NCBI GenBank assembly: GCA_905234535.1
Contig: CAJOII010000021.1
Coordinates: 1 to 56,246, forward strand
Source: an uncultured Ruminococcus sp.
Lineage (GTDB): Bacteria > Bacillota > Clostridia > Oscillospirales > Acutalibacteraceae
DNA length: 56,246 nucleotides
Direction of reading: 5' to 3'
Positions 28,088-37,846 of the stretch are shown here, in pieces. The notes under the pieces were generated by a model. That model ran no database searches. It had not been told where the DNA came from and saw only the letters and a program-made list of their open reading frames with translations. The first letter of the stretch is position 1. Every line of letters begins with the position of its first letter. A program made the translations under genes and the position numbers.

Positions 28088-28945
28088 TCATGTAATAAAT
28101 GCTCTTTTTCTTTTTCTATTCAAAATAAACGCCAAATAGCAGATCAGAACAGGGAAGAGAAGATCGGCAACCGCGACAGTAATCGAAGACATCAAAATAT
28201 ACATTTCATCGCTGAATAATATCAGCTTGATAATTCTGATCATAAAGATCACTTCAAAGACAAAATATACGCAAAGAAGAATGTATACCGGGATCGGATT
28301 CTTTGTCCTATCACCTGTAAAATACCAAATAGATATAATAACAGCCGCCAAATTGAATAGAATCACACAAACATCATAGATCATCATCTTCGTATCGGGA
28401 TACAGCTTTTGAGAGATGCTGTCAAAATGGACGAACAACCTCTCGAGCATTCTTGTCCCGAAGAACACGGCGGATATAAGACCCGCGATCTTCGGCGTGA
28501 TCCGATCCTTGACAGACATCACCGTGCTATATCCGAATACAATCGTCAAAAAGATCATCGTGACCTGCGGGATCAGAAAAAGCCACTCGATCGTTGACAT
28601 CGTCAGGGAGAAGTTATGCAGATTAACTGCCAGCCACAGTATCCGAAAAGAGTAGACAGTAAGCATCACCGCGAAGAACGCGGTCGTGACCCTCTTGTCG
28701 ACAGGATATTCCGTGACCGGGTTATTCTTGACAAGCTTAGACATATCGTCGTCAGAGAGCAGATCGTCCAAGCCGGTGCCAAGCGCTTGTGAGAGCTTTC
28801 TCGCGGTGAGAAGATCGGGATAGCGCGAGCCGTTCTCCCATCTCGATACCGCCTGTCGCGTGACATAGAGCTTCTCGGCTAAAGTCTGCTGTGTCATTCC
28901 CAGTTCTTCTCTGATCCTTTTGATATTTTCTCCGAATTCTGCCAT
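28088..28945 (-). CDS. XRE-family HTH regulator with C-terminal membrane domain
   Basis: MAEFGENIKRIREELGMTQQTLAEKLYVTRQAVSRWENGSRYPD; TM segments downstream. Confidence 0.8.
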   Translation of the reverse strand: MAEFGENIKRIREELGMTQQTLAEKLYVTRQAVSRWENGSRYPDLLTARKLSQALGTGLDDLLSDDDMSKLVKNNPVTEYPVDKRVTTAFFAVMLTVYSFRILWLAVNLHNFSLTMSTIEWLFLIPQVTMIFLTIVFGYSTVMSVKDRITPKIAGLISAVFFGTRMLERLFVHFDSISQKLYPDTKMMIYDVCVILFNLAAVIISIWYFTGDRTKNPIPVYILLCVYFVFEVIFMIRIIKLILFSDEMYILMSSITVAVADLLFPVLICYLAFILNRKRKRAFIT

Positions 28946-29147
28946 AACTATAATCCTTTCATCATTTGATATGATAAAATTATAGCAGATAAAGGAAACA
29001 AAATAAAGCAACATCCCTGAGAATCTGTGTTGACAGAACGGTGCGCGGGGATTTTGAAAAAAATTTCGTATTATTCTATTTTGCGATTTACTCCGTTAAA
29101 GTATCATATATAATAGGTAGGTCAAAAACAGGAAAGGAATTTGAAAT

Positions 29148-30347
29148 ATGAGTAATGAAAGATTAGTCGGTACCGTTTCCCGCGGCATCCGCTGCCCGAT
29201 CATCCGCACAGGAGACAACTTAGGAGAGATTGTCTCTAAGAGCGTCTTGGACGCGGCTGACTCCGAGGGCTTCTCGCTCCGCGATCGCGATGTCATCGCG
29301 GTGACAGAGTCTATCGTCGCCCGCGCGCAGGGCAATTACGCTACCGTTCAGAATATTGCCGATGATATCAAGGCGAAGACCGGCGGAGAGACCTTAGGCG
29401 TGATATTCCCGATCCTGTCGAGAAACCGCTTTGCGATCTGCCTGCGCGGTATCGCGATGGGCGTCAAGAAGATCGTACTGATGCTCAGCTACCCGTCCGA
29501 TGAAGTCGGCAACGAGCTCGTATCCATCGATAAGATCGACGACGCAGGTGTCAACCCCTACAGCGATGTCCTCACCTTAGAGAAGTATCGAGAGCTCTTC
29601 GGTGTGAACAAGCACGAATTCACCGGCGTCGACTATGTTGAATATTATCAGAACCTGATCCGTGAGAGCGGGGCAGAGGTAGAAATCATCTTCGCTAACC
29701 ACGCGAAAGAAATCTTAAACTATACCGATACCGTGCTCACCTGCGATATCCATACCAGAAAGCGCACCAAGTGGATCTTAAAAGAAGCAGGCGCGAAGAT
29801 TGTCCTCGGTCTTGACGATATCATGAACGCTCCCGTCGACGGCTCGGGATATAACGAGAACTACGGTCTGCTGGGTTCTAACAAGTCCACAGAAGATACC
29901 GTCAAACTCTTCCCGCAGAACGCGCAGCCGCTCGTGGAGGATATTCAGAAGCGCATCAAAGAAGAGACCGGCAAAGATGTAGAAGTTATGGTCTACGGCG
30001 ACGGTGCCTTCAAGGATCCTCAGGGCAAGATCTGGGAGCTTGCCGATCCGGTCGTTTCTCCCGCACACACAAGCGGGCTGATCGGCACTCCGAACGAGCT
30101 AAAGCTCAAGTATTTAGCGGATAACGACTTCAAACATCTCTCGGGAGACGAGCTCAAAGCGGCGATCTCCGAGAGCATCAAGAGTAAAGAATCCGACCTG
30201 GTCGGCAATATGGCGTCTCAGGGTACCACGCCGAGACAGCTTACCGATCTGATCGGTTCCTTATGTGATCTGACCTCCGGATCGGGCGATAAGGGCACTC
30301 CGGTCGTACTGGTCCAGGGTTACTTTGATAACTACACAAACGAATAA
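29148..30347 (+). CDS. Coenzyme F420-0:L-glutamate ligase (CofE)-like protein
   Basis: 399 aa; RCPIIRTGDNLGEIVSKSVLDAA...DRDVIAVTESIVARAQGNYA. Confidence 0.75.
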   Translation: MSNERLVGTVSRGIRCPIIRTGDNLGEIVSKSVLDAADSEGFSLRDRDVIAVTESIVARAQGNYATVQNIADDIKAKTGGETLGVIFPILSRNRFAICLRGIAMGVKKIVLMLSYPSDEVGNELVSIDKIDDAGVNPYSDVLTLEKYRELFGVNKHEFTGVDYVEYYQNLIRESGAEVEIIFANHAKEILNYTDTVLTCDIHTRKRTKWILKEAGAKIVLGLDDIMNAPVDGSGYNENYGLLGSNKSTEDTVKLFPQNAQPLVEDIQKRIKEETGKDVEVMVYGDGAFKDPQGKIWELADPVVSPAHTSGLIGTPNELKLKYLADNDFKHLSGDELKAAISESIKSKESDLVGNMASQGTTPRQLTDLIGSLCDLTSGSGDKGTPVVLVQGYFDNYTNE

Positions 30348-30359
30348 TATATTACTAAG

Positions 30360-30391
30360 TACGGGGCGGATTAACCGCTCCGTATTTTTTT
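30360..30391 (+). terminator. Terminator
   Basis: TACGGGGCGG-ATTAA-CCGCTCCGTA-T7. Confidence 0.8.
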
Positions 30392-30436
30392 GGAAATTTT
30401 TGAAAGAATCTATTGACATCTCCGAGGAATTGTGTT

Positions 30437-30460
30437 ACTGTATTAATACAATAATACAGT
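30437..30460 (+). promoter_or_regulatory. Putative GntR/YtrA operator overlapping the -10 region
   Basis: ACTGTATTA-ATACAA-TAATACAGT perfect inverted repeat; TTGACA 17 nt upstream of TACTGT. Confidence 0.6.
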
Positions 30461-30473
30461 TAAGGAGGTAACT

Positions 30474-30836
30474 ATGACTTGGATTCTTGACAAAAAGCGT
30501 CCTCTGTGTCCGCAGATCAGCGAACAGCTGTGCATCCTGATCGCGTCAGGTCAGCTCAAGGCAGGGGATCGGCTGATGTCGGTGCGAGATGTCGCTGTCG
30601 CCGCCTCGGTAACGCCGAATACCGTCCAAAAATCATTTGAACAGTTAGAGCAAACCGGCGTAATCTACTCGAAGCGCGGCTCGGGATGGTATGTATCGGA
30701 GAACTCCGAGATCGCCAAAACCGTTCTCTCAGGTCTGATCAGAGAGAAGACGAAGGCGTATCTTGACGATATGCGGTCTCTCGGGCTGAGCATTGAACAA
30801 ATCTTAACGAATATAAAGGAGTACAGCTATGAGTGA
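30474..30836 (+). CDS. GntR-family (YtrA-like) transcriptional regulator
   Basis: 120 aa; QISEQLCILIASGQLKAGDRLMSVRDVAVAASVTPNTVQKSFEQLEQTGVIYSKRGSGWYV. Confidence 0.88.
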   Translation: MTWILDKKRPLCPQISEQLCILIASGQLKAGDRLMSVRDVAVAASVTPNTVQKSFEQLEQTGVIYSKRGSGWYVSENSEIAKTVLSGLIREKTKAYLDDMRSLGLSIEQILTNIKEYSYE

Positions 30837-31527
30837 ATTACTTGTATGCAGTCATCTCTCCAAGCGCTACGGTTCCAAGCAGGCGCTGAATGATATCTCT
30901 CTGTCGATCGAAAGCGGAAAGATCATCGGCTTGCTCGGACCCAACGGCGCCGGAAAGACAACACTGATAAAAATTATTAACGGGCTCTTGAAGCCCACAT
31001 CCGGTATGGTTTCGATAGGCGGGTATCAGCCGTCTGTTGATACGAAGAAGATCATCAGCTATCTGCCTGATGTCAACTATCTCTATCACTGGATGACGGT
31101 CGAGCAGATCGTCTCGATGTTCTCGGAGTTCTACGAGGATTTCAGAACAGAGCTCGCGTACGAGATGCTCTCGCGCCTCGGCATCGAGAAGAAGGCGCGT
31201 CTCAAGACGCTCTCAAAGGGTAATAAGGAGAAGGTCTCCCTGATCCTCGTGATGAGCCGCAACGCGCTCTTGTATGTGCTTGACGAGCCGATCGCGGGGG
31301 TTGATCCCGCTACGAGAGACTACATTATTACCACCATCATCAATAACTATAATCCTTCTGCATCGGTGCTGATCTCTACTCACCTGATCTCGGATATCGA
31401 AGAAGTGCTCGACGATGTCATCTTTATCAAAGGCGGCAGGATCGTCCTGCACAACACTGTCGACGAGATCAGAGAGCAGCATCAGAAGAGCGTGGACGAC
31501 TTGTTCAGGGAGGTGTTCAAATGGTAA
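30829..31527 (+). CDS. ABC transporter ATP-binding protein
   Basis: 232 aa; GLLGPNGAGKTTLIKIINGL, TLSKGNKEKVSLI, YVLDEPIAGVDP. Confidence 0.93.
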   Translation: MSELLVCSHLSKRYGSKQALNDISLSIESGKIIGLLGPNGAGKTTLIKIINGLLKPTSGMVSIGGYQPSVDTKKIISYLPDVNYLYHWMTVEQIVSMFSEFYEDFRTELAYEMLSRLGIEKKARLKTLSKGNKEKVSLILVMSRNALLYVLDEPIAGVDPATRDYIITTIINNYNPSASVLISTHLISDIEEVLDDVIFIKGGRIVLHNTVDEIREQHQKSVDDLFREVFKW

Positions 31528-32339
31528 GAAAGCTCGTCAAATATGACTTTATGTCCTTTTTCAGACTGTTGTTCCCGGTACAGCTGATCCTGCTCGGAAT
31601 CGCGTTGATCAACCGGATGATCCAGTTCTTTGAGACTAAGGATTCTGTCGCGTACGAATCCGCCTTCACATCATCGATCGTACTGCTTGTGATCGCGTGT
31701 ATCGCGGCGCTGGTGATGACAGTGATCCTCTCTATCGTCAGATTCTATCAGGGACTCTATTCCTCCGAAGGATATCTGAGCCACACGCTGCCCGTGACCG
31801 AGTCGCAGCATATTTTCTCAAAGCTGCTTGTATCGATGCTTTTCGTCCTCGGGACACTGTTCTCGATCTTCCTCTCGGTTTGTGTCGCTACCTTCGGCGA
31901 GGTGAACATCGAGCTGTTCAAAGCGGCGGGTTTCCTCTTCGGAAAGCTCTTTACCGAGACCGGCGTACACGGTGCGTTCTTTATCCTCGAGCTTCTGCTC
32001 ACCGCTCTGTTCTATGCCGCCAATATCCTGCTTGTATTCTACTTCTGTATCTCGATCGGTCAGTTGGCGCCGAGGAAAAAGATCCTGCTCGCGTTCGGTG
32101 TGTTCTTCGGTTTATACGCGCTGATGCAGATCACCTCGACCGTTATGGTCATCGTCTTCTCCGTCAATCCCGAGATCCTGGATAAGCTGATGGAGATGAT
32201 CAAGGAGATCTTTGAGAAGAGACAGTACTTAGGTATGCATCTGGTCTTCATCATTCCGATGGCGGCAGAGATGATCGTCAGCGTGATCTTCTTCTTTATC
32301 AATCGTCTGATCATGAAGAAGAAACTCAATCTTGCGTAA
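31521..32339 (+). CDS. ABC transporter permease
   Basis: 272 aa, polytopic, overlaps the ATPase gene. Confidence 0.75.
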   Translation: MVRKLVKYDFMSFFRLLFPVQLILLGIALINRMIQFFETKDSVAYESAFTSSIVLLVIACIAALVMTVILSIVRFYQGLYSSEGYLSHTLPVTESQHIFSKLLVSMLFVLGTLFSIFLSVCVATFGEVNIELFKAAGFLFGKLFTETGVHGAFFILELLLTALFYAANILLVFYFCISIGQLAPRKKILLAFGVFFGLYALMQITSTVMVIVFSVNPEILDKLMEMIKEIFEKRQYLGMHLVFIIPMAAEMIVSVIFFFINRLIMKKKLNLA

Positions 32340-32356
32340 TAGGGGAGGGAAGAACG

Positions 32357-33190
32357 ATGAAAAACTTGATCAAAATCGCCTCGCTGGTTTTATGCTTGAT
32401 CCTCATCTGTATGACCCTGTGTTCCTGTATGCAGCTGGATGAAATGAAGTATAATCACGCGGTTTTTACGAAAGATGACAACTCTGAGCTGCTCTTCAGA
32501 GACAATACCTACAAGAGGATCGACATCAAGGACTCGTTTATCATCCGTAACGAAAGCTATGACGGCACCGTATCAGAGCCGAATGTTCCGATACTGCTCG
32601 CAAGCAGCTTTGGAACCACGATCTGCTACTCCCGCACCGATGAGACACCGACTATCCTGATGATCCCGTATTATGATATGTTCAAGCAGACCGCATATTA
32701 TAATGACAAAGGGGAAGAGGCGATCGCGTTCTTCTGCCTTGAATCCGAGTATGACCGTCTTAAAGATATCTCTGAGAACGCGCAGTTTGATCATATGTAT
32801 ATCGAGTACTATGACTACAATGAAGGCGCGGATGTGTTCAACGGATACTATTCCTTGGAGAAAACAGAGCTTATCGACAAAAAATACCAGGATGCGATCG
32901 AAAGAACTATCAAGAACAAAAAAGCCGAGAAGATCACATCCGATAACTACGACGGTGTTTTTGAAACGGTTCAAGTCACACGATGTGATAAGGATATCAT
33001 AATCGCCAAAAAGGATTCACAGATCGAGATCATGAAAAATGATAACGATTATTATGTCGCTGTAGGAACAGAGTTCAACCAACAAGAAGATTATTACATT
33101 ACCACCTATCAGAAAGCGTCAGATAGGGATATACCGATTTTCGAAGAGCTTTTTGAAAAGTACGGTGAGAAAGATATCGTATATGACTGA
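32357..33190 (+). CDS. Putative lipoprotein
   Basis: 277 aa, lipobox LICMTLCSCM, SD GGGGAGGG, in GntR-ABC operon. Confidence 0.65.
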   Translation: MKNLIKIASLVLCLILICMTLCSCMQLDEMKYNHAVFTKDDNSELLFRDNTYKRIDIKDSFIIRNESYDGTVSEPNVPILLASSFGTTICYSRTDETPTILMIPYYDMFKQTAYYNDKGEEAIAFFCLESEYDRLKDISENAQFDHMYIEYYDYNEGADVFNGYYSLEKTELIDKKYQDAIERTIKNKKAEKITSDNYDGVFETVQVTRCDKDIIIAKKDSQIEIMKNDNDYYVAVGTEFNQQEDYYITTYQKASDRDIPIFEELFEKYGEKDIVYD

Positions 33191-33205
33191 TAAGTGATAA
33201 GAAAA

Positions 33206-33229
33206 AGGGAGGATCAAATGATCCTCCCT
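33206..33229 (+). terminator. Terminator
   Basis: AGGGAGGATCA-AA-TGATCCTCCCT. Confidence 0.7.
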
Positions 33230-33252
33230 GAATTTCTATAAAAGAATAATAA

Positions 33253-34236
33253 TCACTTTTTAGATTTTACTTTAGAGAGCGGATTTGCGTTCGCTGCCTG
33301 TTCCATCTGGGTCGTGTTGAGATGGGTGTATATCTCTGTGGTGCCCAAGTTCTCATGACCCAAGATCTCCTTCAAGACGCGGATATCGACATTCCCGTTC
33401 TGATACATCAGCGTCGCCGCGGTGTGGCGCAGCTTGTGGACAGAGTACCCTTGGGCATTGAGCCCAATTTTCTCGAGATATTTGTAGACGATCTTCTGCA
33501 CCATTTCCCGCGAGATCCGACGGTTGCGGGAGGAGAGGAAGAGAGCGTATTTATCCGCTTGGGCGAGCCCATCGGTCGGTCTGACCTTCATATAGTTCTG
33601 ATAGGCAGAGATACAAGCGGAGTTGAGATAGATCAGGCGCTCTTTGTTGCCTTTGCCGACGATGCGGGCGGTGTTGTCGGAGCGGATGTCCGTGTAGTTG
33701 AGCCCCACGAGCTCAGAAAGCCGCATACCACAGTTTAAGAAGAAAGTTAGGATGCAGTAGTCCCGTTCCTTAAACTTGCCGTCAACGGCATTCAAGAGCT
33801 CAATAGACTGCTCTAAGGTGAGATATTTAGGCAGCGATTTCTTTTCCTTCGGACGGTCGAGGGATTCGAGCGGATTTTTTTCGAGCAGATTCTTCTTAAC
33901 GGTCAGGAAGTTGAAGAAGCCCTTGATTGCGGAGGTCTTTCTTGCGCGGGTGGAGGCGTTGTTGTTGCGATCCCGGCGAAGATAATTCATAAATTCATAC
34001 GCGTCGGTCAGTGTGATCGATTTGATAAAACCGAGATCAATGTCGTCGATCTTGATCTGAGAGATCTCATCCGGGGAAGAGCCGCCCGTTTTGCGTTTCA
34101 ACTTGATATACCGCAGAAAGAGACGAATATCTGAGTAATACTCATCAACAGTATGGGTGGATTTACCTTTGATCGTCTGTAGATAATACAGATAGTCTTT
34201 TAAGATCTCCGGCGCTTCATATGAAAAATCACTCAT
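33253..34236 (-). CDS. Tyrosine recombinase (XerC/XerD-like)
   Basis: GMRLSELVGLNYTDI, HKLRHTAATLMYQNG, LGHENLGTTEIYTH catalytic motifs. Confidence 0.9.
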   Translation of the reverse strand: MSDFSYEAPEILKDYLYYLQTIKGKSTHTVDEYYSDIRLFLRYIKLKRKTGGSSPDEISQIKIDDIDLGFIKSITLTDAYEFMNYLRRDRNNNASTRARKTSAIKGFFNFLTVKKNLLEKNPLESLDRPKEKKSLPKYLTLEQSIELLNAVDGKFKERDYCILTFFLNCGMRLSELVGLNYTDIRSDNTARIVGKGNKERLIYLNSACISAYQNYMKVRPTDGLAQADKYALFLSSRNRRISREMVQKIVYKYLEKIGLNAQGYSVHKLRHTAATLMYQNGNVDIRVLKEILGHENLGTTEIYTHLNTTQMEQAANANPLSKVKSKK

Positions 34237-34382
34237 AATAATCTCCAAAAAATTTTAAAAATAACAGTTAAATGTATTTCAAATCGTAATCATATAAACG
34301 GATCTTCCTTTTAGAAATATCCAATATTCATTTTCATCCTGATTATATCGTCAAAAGGGGAGCTGTAATTTCTTATACAGAA

Positions 34383-34412
34383 AATTACATAAAATTAATA
34401 TTTTATGTAATT
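34383..34412. repeat. Perfect 13-4-13 AT-rich inverted repeat upstream of the recombinase gene
   Basis: AATTACATAAAAT-TAAT-ATTTTATGTAATT. Confidence 0.8.
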
Positions 34413-34724
34413 CAGGGGATATGCAAATCAAGAATAACAGACTGAATAGCCGCTTTTTACCATCTGCACCTATATAAAAACTTATGATATTTATTATTTT
34501 ATTTCCTTGACTTATATTTATATAATTACAGAAAGAAACAGATATGATGAACTGTCACTTCTTACAGAGTGGCTATTCTGTTGCTTTGACCATGTACGGC
34601 ACGCACGGTATGCGGTCTTTTCTTTATCAGTTTTTAAATAGAAAATGCTGCGATGAACATTTCATCATCTCAAAAAAATTGAAACGAAAATTTTGCGATC
34701 TTTTTCAAGGAATTATATATAAAA

Positions 34725-34767
34725 AAATAATCTCTGCCGGAAATATGATAGCCGACAGAGATTATTT
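34725..34767 (-). terminator. Bidirectional terminator-like hairpin in a large intergenic region
   Basis: AAATAATCTCTG/CAGAGATTATTT 12-bp stem, T tract on minus strand. Confidence 0.6.
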
Positions 34768-34947
34768 CTTTATAATAGTTTCATCTTTAAAAAATAAATG
34801 ATCGTTTTAGATAAAGATGAATTGATCATAATGAATGTCTTTGTTATTGAAGTCAGAAACCATAGGAGTATTTCCTATTTGAGGTTGATGGATGTTGATT
34901 TTATTTCATAAAAAGAAAATTAAACATATACCCTATTCGTTAAAAAA

Positions 34948-35667
34948 TTAACAAAATATAATCCCACCTATATCGGTTAGAGGTAATTCTTCGTTCAGTA
35001 CGATCACATTTGTGTGATGCTGTTCACAAAAACGCCTGATCCTCAAATAGTCGGGATGCGCTTTGATATTTCCCGTGAAATATAATCTGTGATCGATATA
35101 TCCCGAAGCGCCGCCGATGAAGCCGTGGGAAGCGCCTTCGAGAGCTACTCTCCCCTCTTCGATCAAGAGGACATCGATATCAGTCTCTTTCAGAGAGCGA
35201 GTAACTCCCCTATCCGCTGTGATGATCGCATCTTCTCCCGCAACCGCGCAGGAACACTTGGTATAACCTTGGTTGACATGGATCATTTCATAACCCCAGT
35301 TTTTACAATACTCAAGCAGTTTCCTATCTAAATAACGCAGATTGCCGATCAGCTTATGATGGAGAATCAGCGCATTCAGGGCTATGTTGTGCGGGTATTC
35401 TCCGCAGATATTATCTCCGCATATTTCGATATGGTATCTGTCGGAGAGATTTTCGATGATTCTCTCGCATCCTTTCAGGACAAAAGCGGTATCATCAAGT
35501 ATCAGGCACTGCATATCTGCGTGATCTCTCTCATATTCTATGAAGCTGTCGACTGTATGAGACGGGATAATATCATATTCATACGCTTTGAGACTGTCAG
35601 AAAACGCGGGGTATTTTAAAGATAGGATCGCCTTATTCACTGATCGCCTCAAACGCCTGTCTGACAT
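34948..35667 (-). CDS. DUF6873-like protein
   Basis: 239 aa; VNQGYTKCSCAVAGEDAIITADRGV and GFIGGASGYI motifs. Confidence 0.55.
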   Translation of the reverse strand: MSDRRLRRSVNKAILSLKYPAFSDSLKAYEYDIIPSHTVDSFIEYERDHADMQCLILDDTAFVLKGCERIIENLSDRYHIEICGDNICGEYPHNIALNALILHHKLIGNLRYLDRKLLEYCKNWGYEMIHVNQGYTKCSCAVAGEDAIITADRGVTRSLKETDIDVLLIEEGRVALEGASHGFIGGASGYIDHRLYFTGNIKAHPDYLRIRRFCEQHHTNVIVLNEELPLTDIGGIIFC

Positions 35668-36997
35668 TTGATACCGGAATCAGGATGATATCCGGATCAC
35701 TTATGATAATATCCTTCTGATTATGTTTCGGAACAATAATCTTCTTGAAGCCGAGACGCACCGCCTCGTTGACTCTCTGCTGTGCGTGGCTGACGGAGCG
35801 GATCTCTCCCGCAAGACCGATCTCACCGAACGCGATCGCATCAACGGGGATCACCGTATCTTTGAGTGATGAAATCAATGCCGCCGCAACCGCGAGATCG
35901 ACCGCGGTCTCGTCAAGCCGCAGACCGCCGATGACATTCACATACACATCCGTGTTGGAGAAATAGTAACCCGCACGCTTCTCAAGAACTGCTAATATCA
36001 GATTGAGACGGTTATAGTCAAATCCGGTGCTCATTCTTCTGGGGTTACCGAATCCGGTGGAGGTCGCGAGCGCCTGAATCTCCGCCAAGATTGGTCGCGA
36101 GCCCTCCATCGCGCAAGCGATACAGGTGCCGGAAACATTGACCGGTCTGCCGGAGATCAGCTTCAAAGACGGGTTATCTACCTCGACAAGTCCTCTGTCG
36201 GTCATTTCGAAGACGCCGATCTCGTTGGTGGAACCGTAACGGTTCTTCACCGCGCGAAGGATGCGGTAGGACATCTGCTTGTCTCCCTCGAAGTGCAGCA
36301 CCGCGTCGACAATATGCTCCAATACCTTTGGTCCCGCGATGGAGCCTTCTTTATTGACATGACCGACAATGATCATCGGGATATCGAGCGCCTTTGCTAC
36401 CCGCATCAGAAAGTTCGTACACTCTCTGACCTGTGTGACAGACCCGGGAGACGATGAGAGCTCTGTCAGCGTCATAGTCTGGATCGAGTCGATCATCACG
36501 ATATCGGGATGATCCTGACGAATCGTCTCCGCAATCAGCTCGACATCGGTCTGGGTCAGGATCATCAGATTATCGGAGTTCACATTCAGCCGCTCTGCTC
36601 TGAGCTTTAGCTGGCGCTTCGATTCCTCACCGGATACATAGAGGATCCTGTGATTTCTACCGAGATGCTCACAGATCTGCAGAAGAATCGTAGATTTGCC
36701 GATGCCCGGATCGCCGCCGAGCAAAACAAGACTTCCTTTAACGATACCGCCGCCCATTACGCGATCGAGCTCTTTAGAGCCGGTGTTATAGCGCACTTCA
36801 TCGGTCGTAGAGATCTCCTTGATCGGTACCGGCGCTATGTATGCAGACGAGCGAGATGGCACCGATGCTTTGGATGAGACATCCTTGATCTCTTCATTCA
36901 TCGTATTCCATTCTCCGCAGGACGGACACTTGCCGTACCACTTTGCGCTTTCATAACCGCACTGAGAACAGATATAAACACTTTTTACTTTCGCCAT
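35633..36997 (-). CDS. radA: DNA repair protein RadA
   Basis: 454 aa; zinc finger CSQCGYESAKWYGKCPSCGEWNT; GGDPGIGKSTILLQ; KNRYG. Confidence 0.95.
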   Translation of the reverse strand: MAKVKSVYICSQCGYESAKWYGKCPSCGEWNTMNEEIKDVSSKASVPSRSSAYIAPVPIKEISTTDEVRYNTGSKELDRVMGGGIVKGSLVLLGGDPGIGKSTILLQICEHLGRNHRILYVSGEESKRQLKLRAERLNVNSDNLMILTQTDVELIAETIRQDHPDIVMIDSIQTMTLTELSSSPGSVTQVRECTNFLMRVAKALDIPMIIVGHVNKEGSIAGPKVLEHIVDAVLHFEGDKQMSYRILRAVKNRYGSTNEIGVFEMTDRGLVEVDNPSLKLISGRPVNVSGTCIACAMEGSRPILAEIQALATSTGFGNPRRMSTGFDYNRLNLILAVLEKRAGYYFSNTDVYVNVIGGLRLDETAVDLAVAAALISSLKDTVIPVDAIAFGEIGLAGEIRSVSHAQQRVNEAVRLGFKKIIVPKHNQKDIIISDPDIILIPVSNVRQAFEAISE

Positions 36998-37022
36998 ATT
37001 GATCTTCCTTAATTTTGTTTAT

Positions 37023-37757
37023 TCAGTAATTCATATGATAATATTCCAAGAAGCCAAGCATGATTGAAAATGCCATCTGCTTCTGATACGCTTCATCACA
37101 CAGTTTCTGCCGTTCATCGGGATTTGAGAGAAAGCCGCACTCCACGATCACCGCGGGAACCGTCGTCTTGTCAAGAATAAAGATATTCTCATCCGCTTTC
37201 TTGAGTTCTCGGGTGTTGTCGTGCTGCAACAGCATCGTCACCGCGGTTCTGATACTCTCCGCGAGCTTAATGCTGTCCTGATGATTCTCTGAATAGAACA
37301 CCTGTGTGCCGCTGTACTTCGGATCGGTAAATTTGTTCTGGTGGATACTGATGACGACATTATTCTCGTCGGATTCGAACAGCTTCAGACGGTTATTAAG
37401 ATCCGAGGTTTTCTTTTCTGAGAGGGTCTCGGCGTCACCGGAATAGACAGAGATATCATCCTCTCTGACATCAGTCACATCAAACCCGTTTGCTCTGAGC
37501 ATATCCGAGAGGATCATAGCGATACTGAGGTTGAGATCTTTTTCGAGAATCCCGTCGACCTCGGCGCCGCCGTCCTCACCGCCGTGACCGGCATCTATGA
37601 TGATATGCGGTTTTGTGATAACGCTGTCGGAGCTGACCTTGACATCCTTAAAGGAAGAAAGCAGGATCAGAACAAACCCGCATAAGAGTACCGCACATAT
37701 CAGAATATACAGCGTTTTCATTTTGATTTTCAATGGCTTCACTCTCCCCCGCTTCAT
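37023..37757 (-). CDS. N-acetylmuramoyl-L-alanine amidase (CwlD-like, Amidase_3)
   Basis: 244 aa; IIIDAGHGGEDGGAE; ISIHQNKF; VECGFLSNPDE. Confidence 0.88.
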   Translation of the reverse strand: MKRGRVKPLKIKMKTLYILICAVLLCGFVLILLSSFKDVKVSSDSVITKPHIIIDAGHGGEDGGAEVDGILEKDLNLSIAMILSDMLRANGFDVTDVREDDISVYSGDAETLSEKKTSDLNNRLKLFESDENNVVISIHQNKFTDPKYSGTQVFYSENHQDSIKLAESIRTAVTMLLQHDNTRELKKADENIFILDKTTVPAVIVECGFLSNPDERQKLCDEAYQKQMAFSIMLGFLEYYHMNY

Positions 37758-37846
37758 CTTATGCGAAAGAGTAAGTGAAAATCACCGAAACTATCAAAAA
37801 GATACCGCATCTATTATAAAATGAAATCAAATATTAGTCAATGGAT

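Noticed and set aside
31697-32185. 162-aa Arg-rich plus-strand ORF
   Set aside because: Out-of-frame shadow of the ABC permease gene
33253-34236. Tyrosine recombinase as sign of an integrated element
   Set aside because: XerC/D-like, flanked by housekeeping genes and no other phage/ICE genes or att repeats seen
34544-34801. 85-aa ORF in the 700-bp intergenic region
   Set aside because: Reads through a terminator-like stem and has no SD; kept only as an ncRNA-type observation
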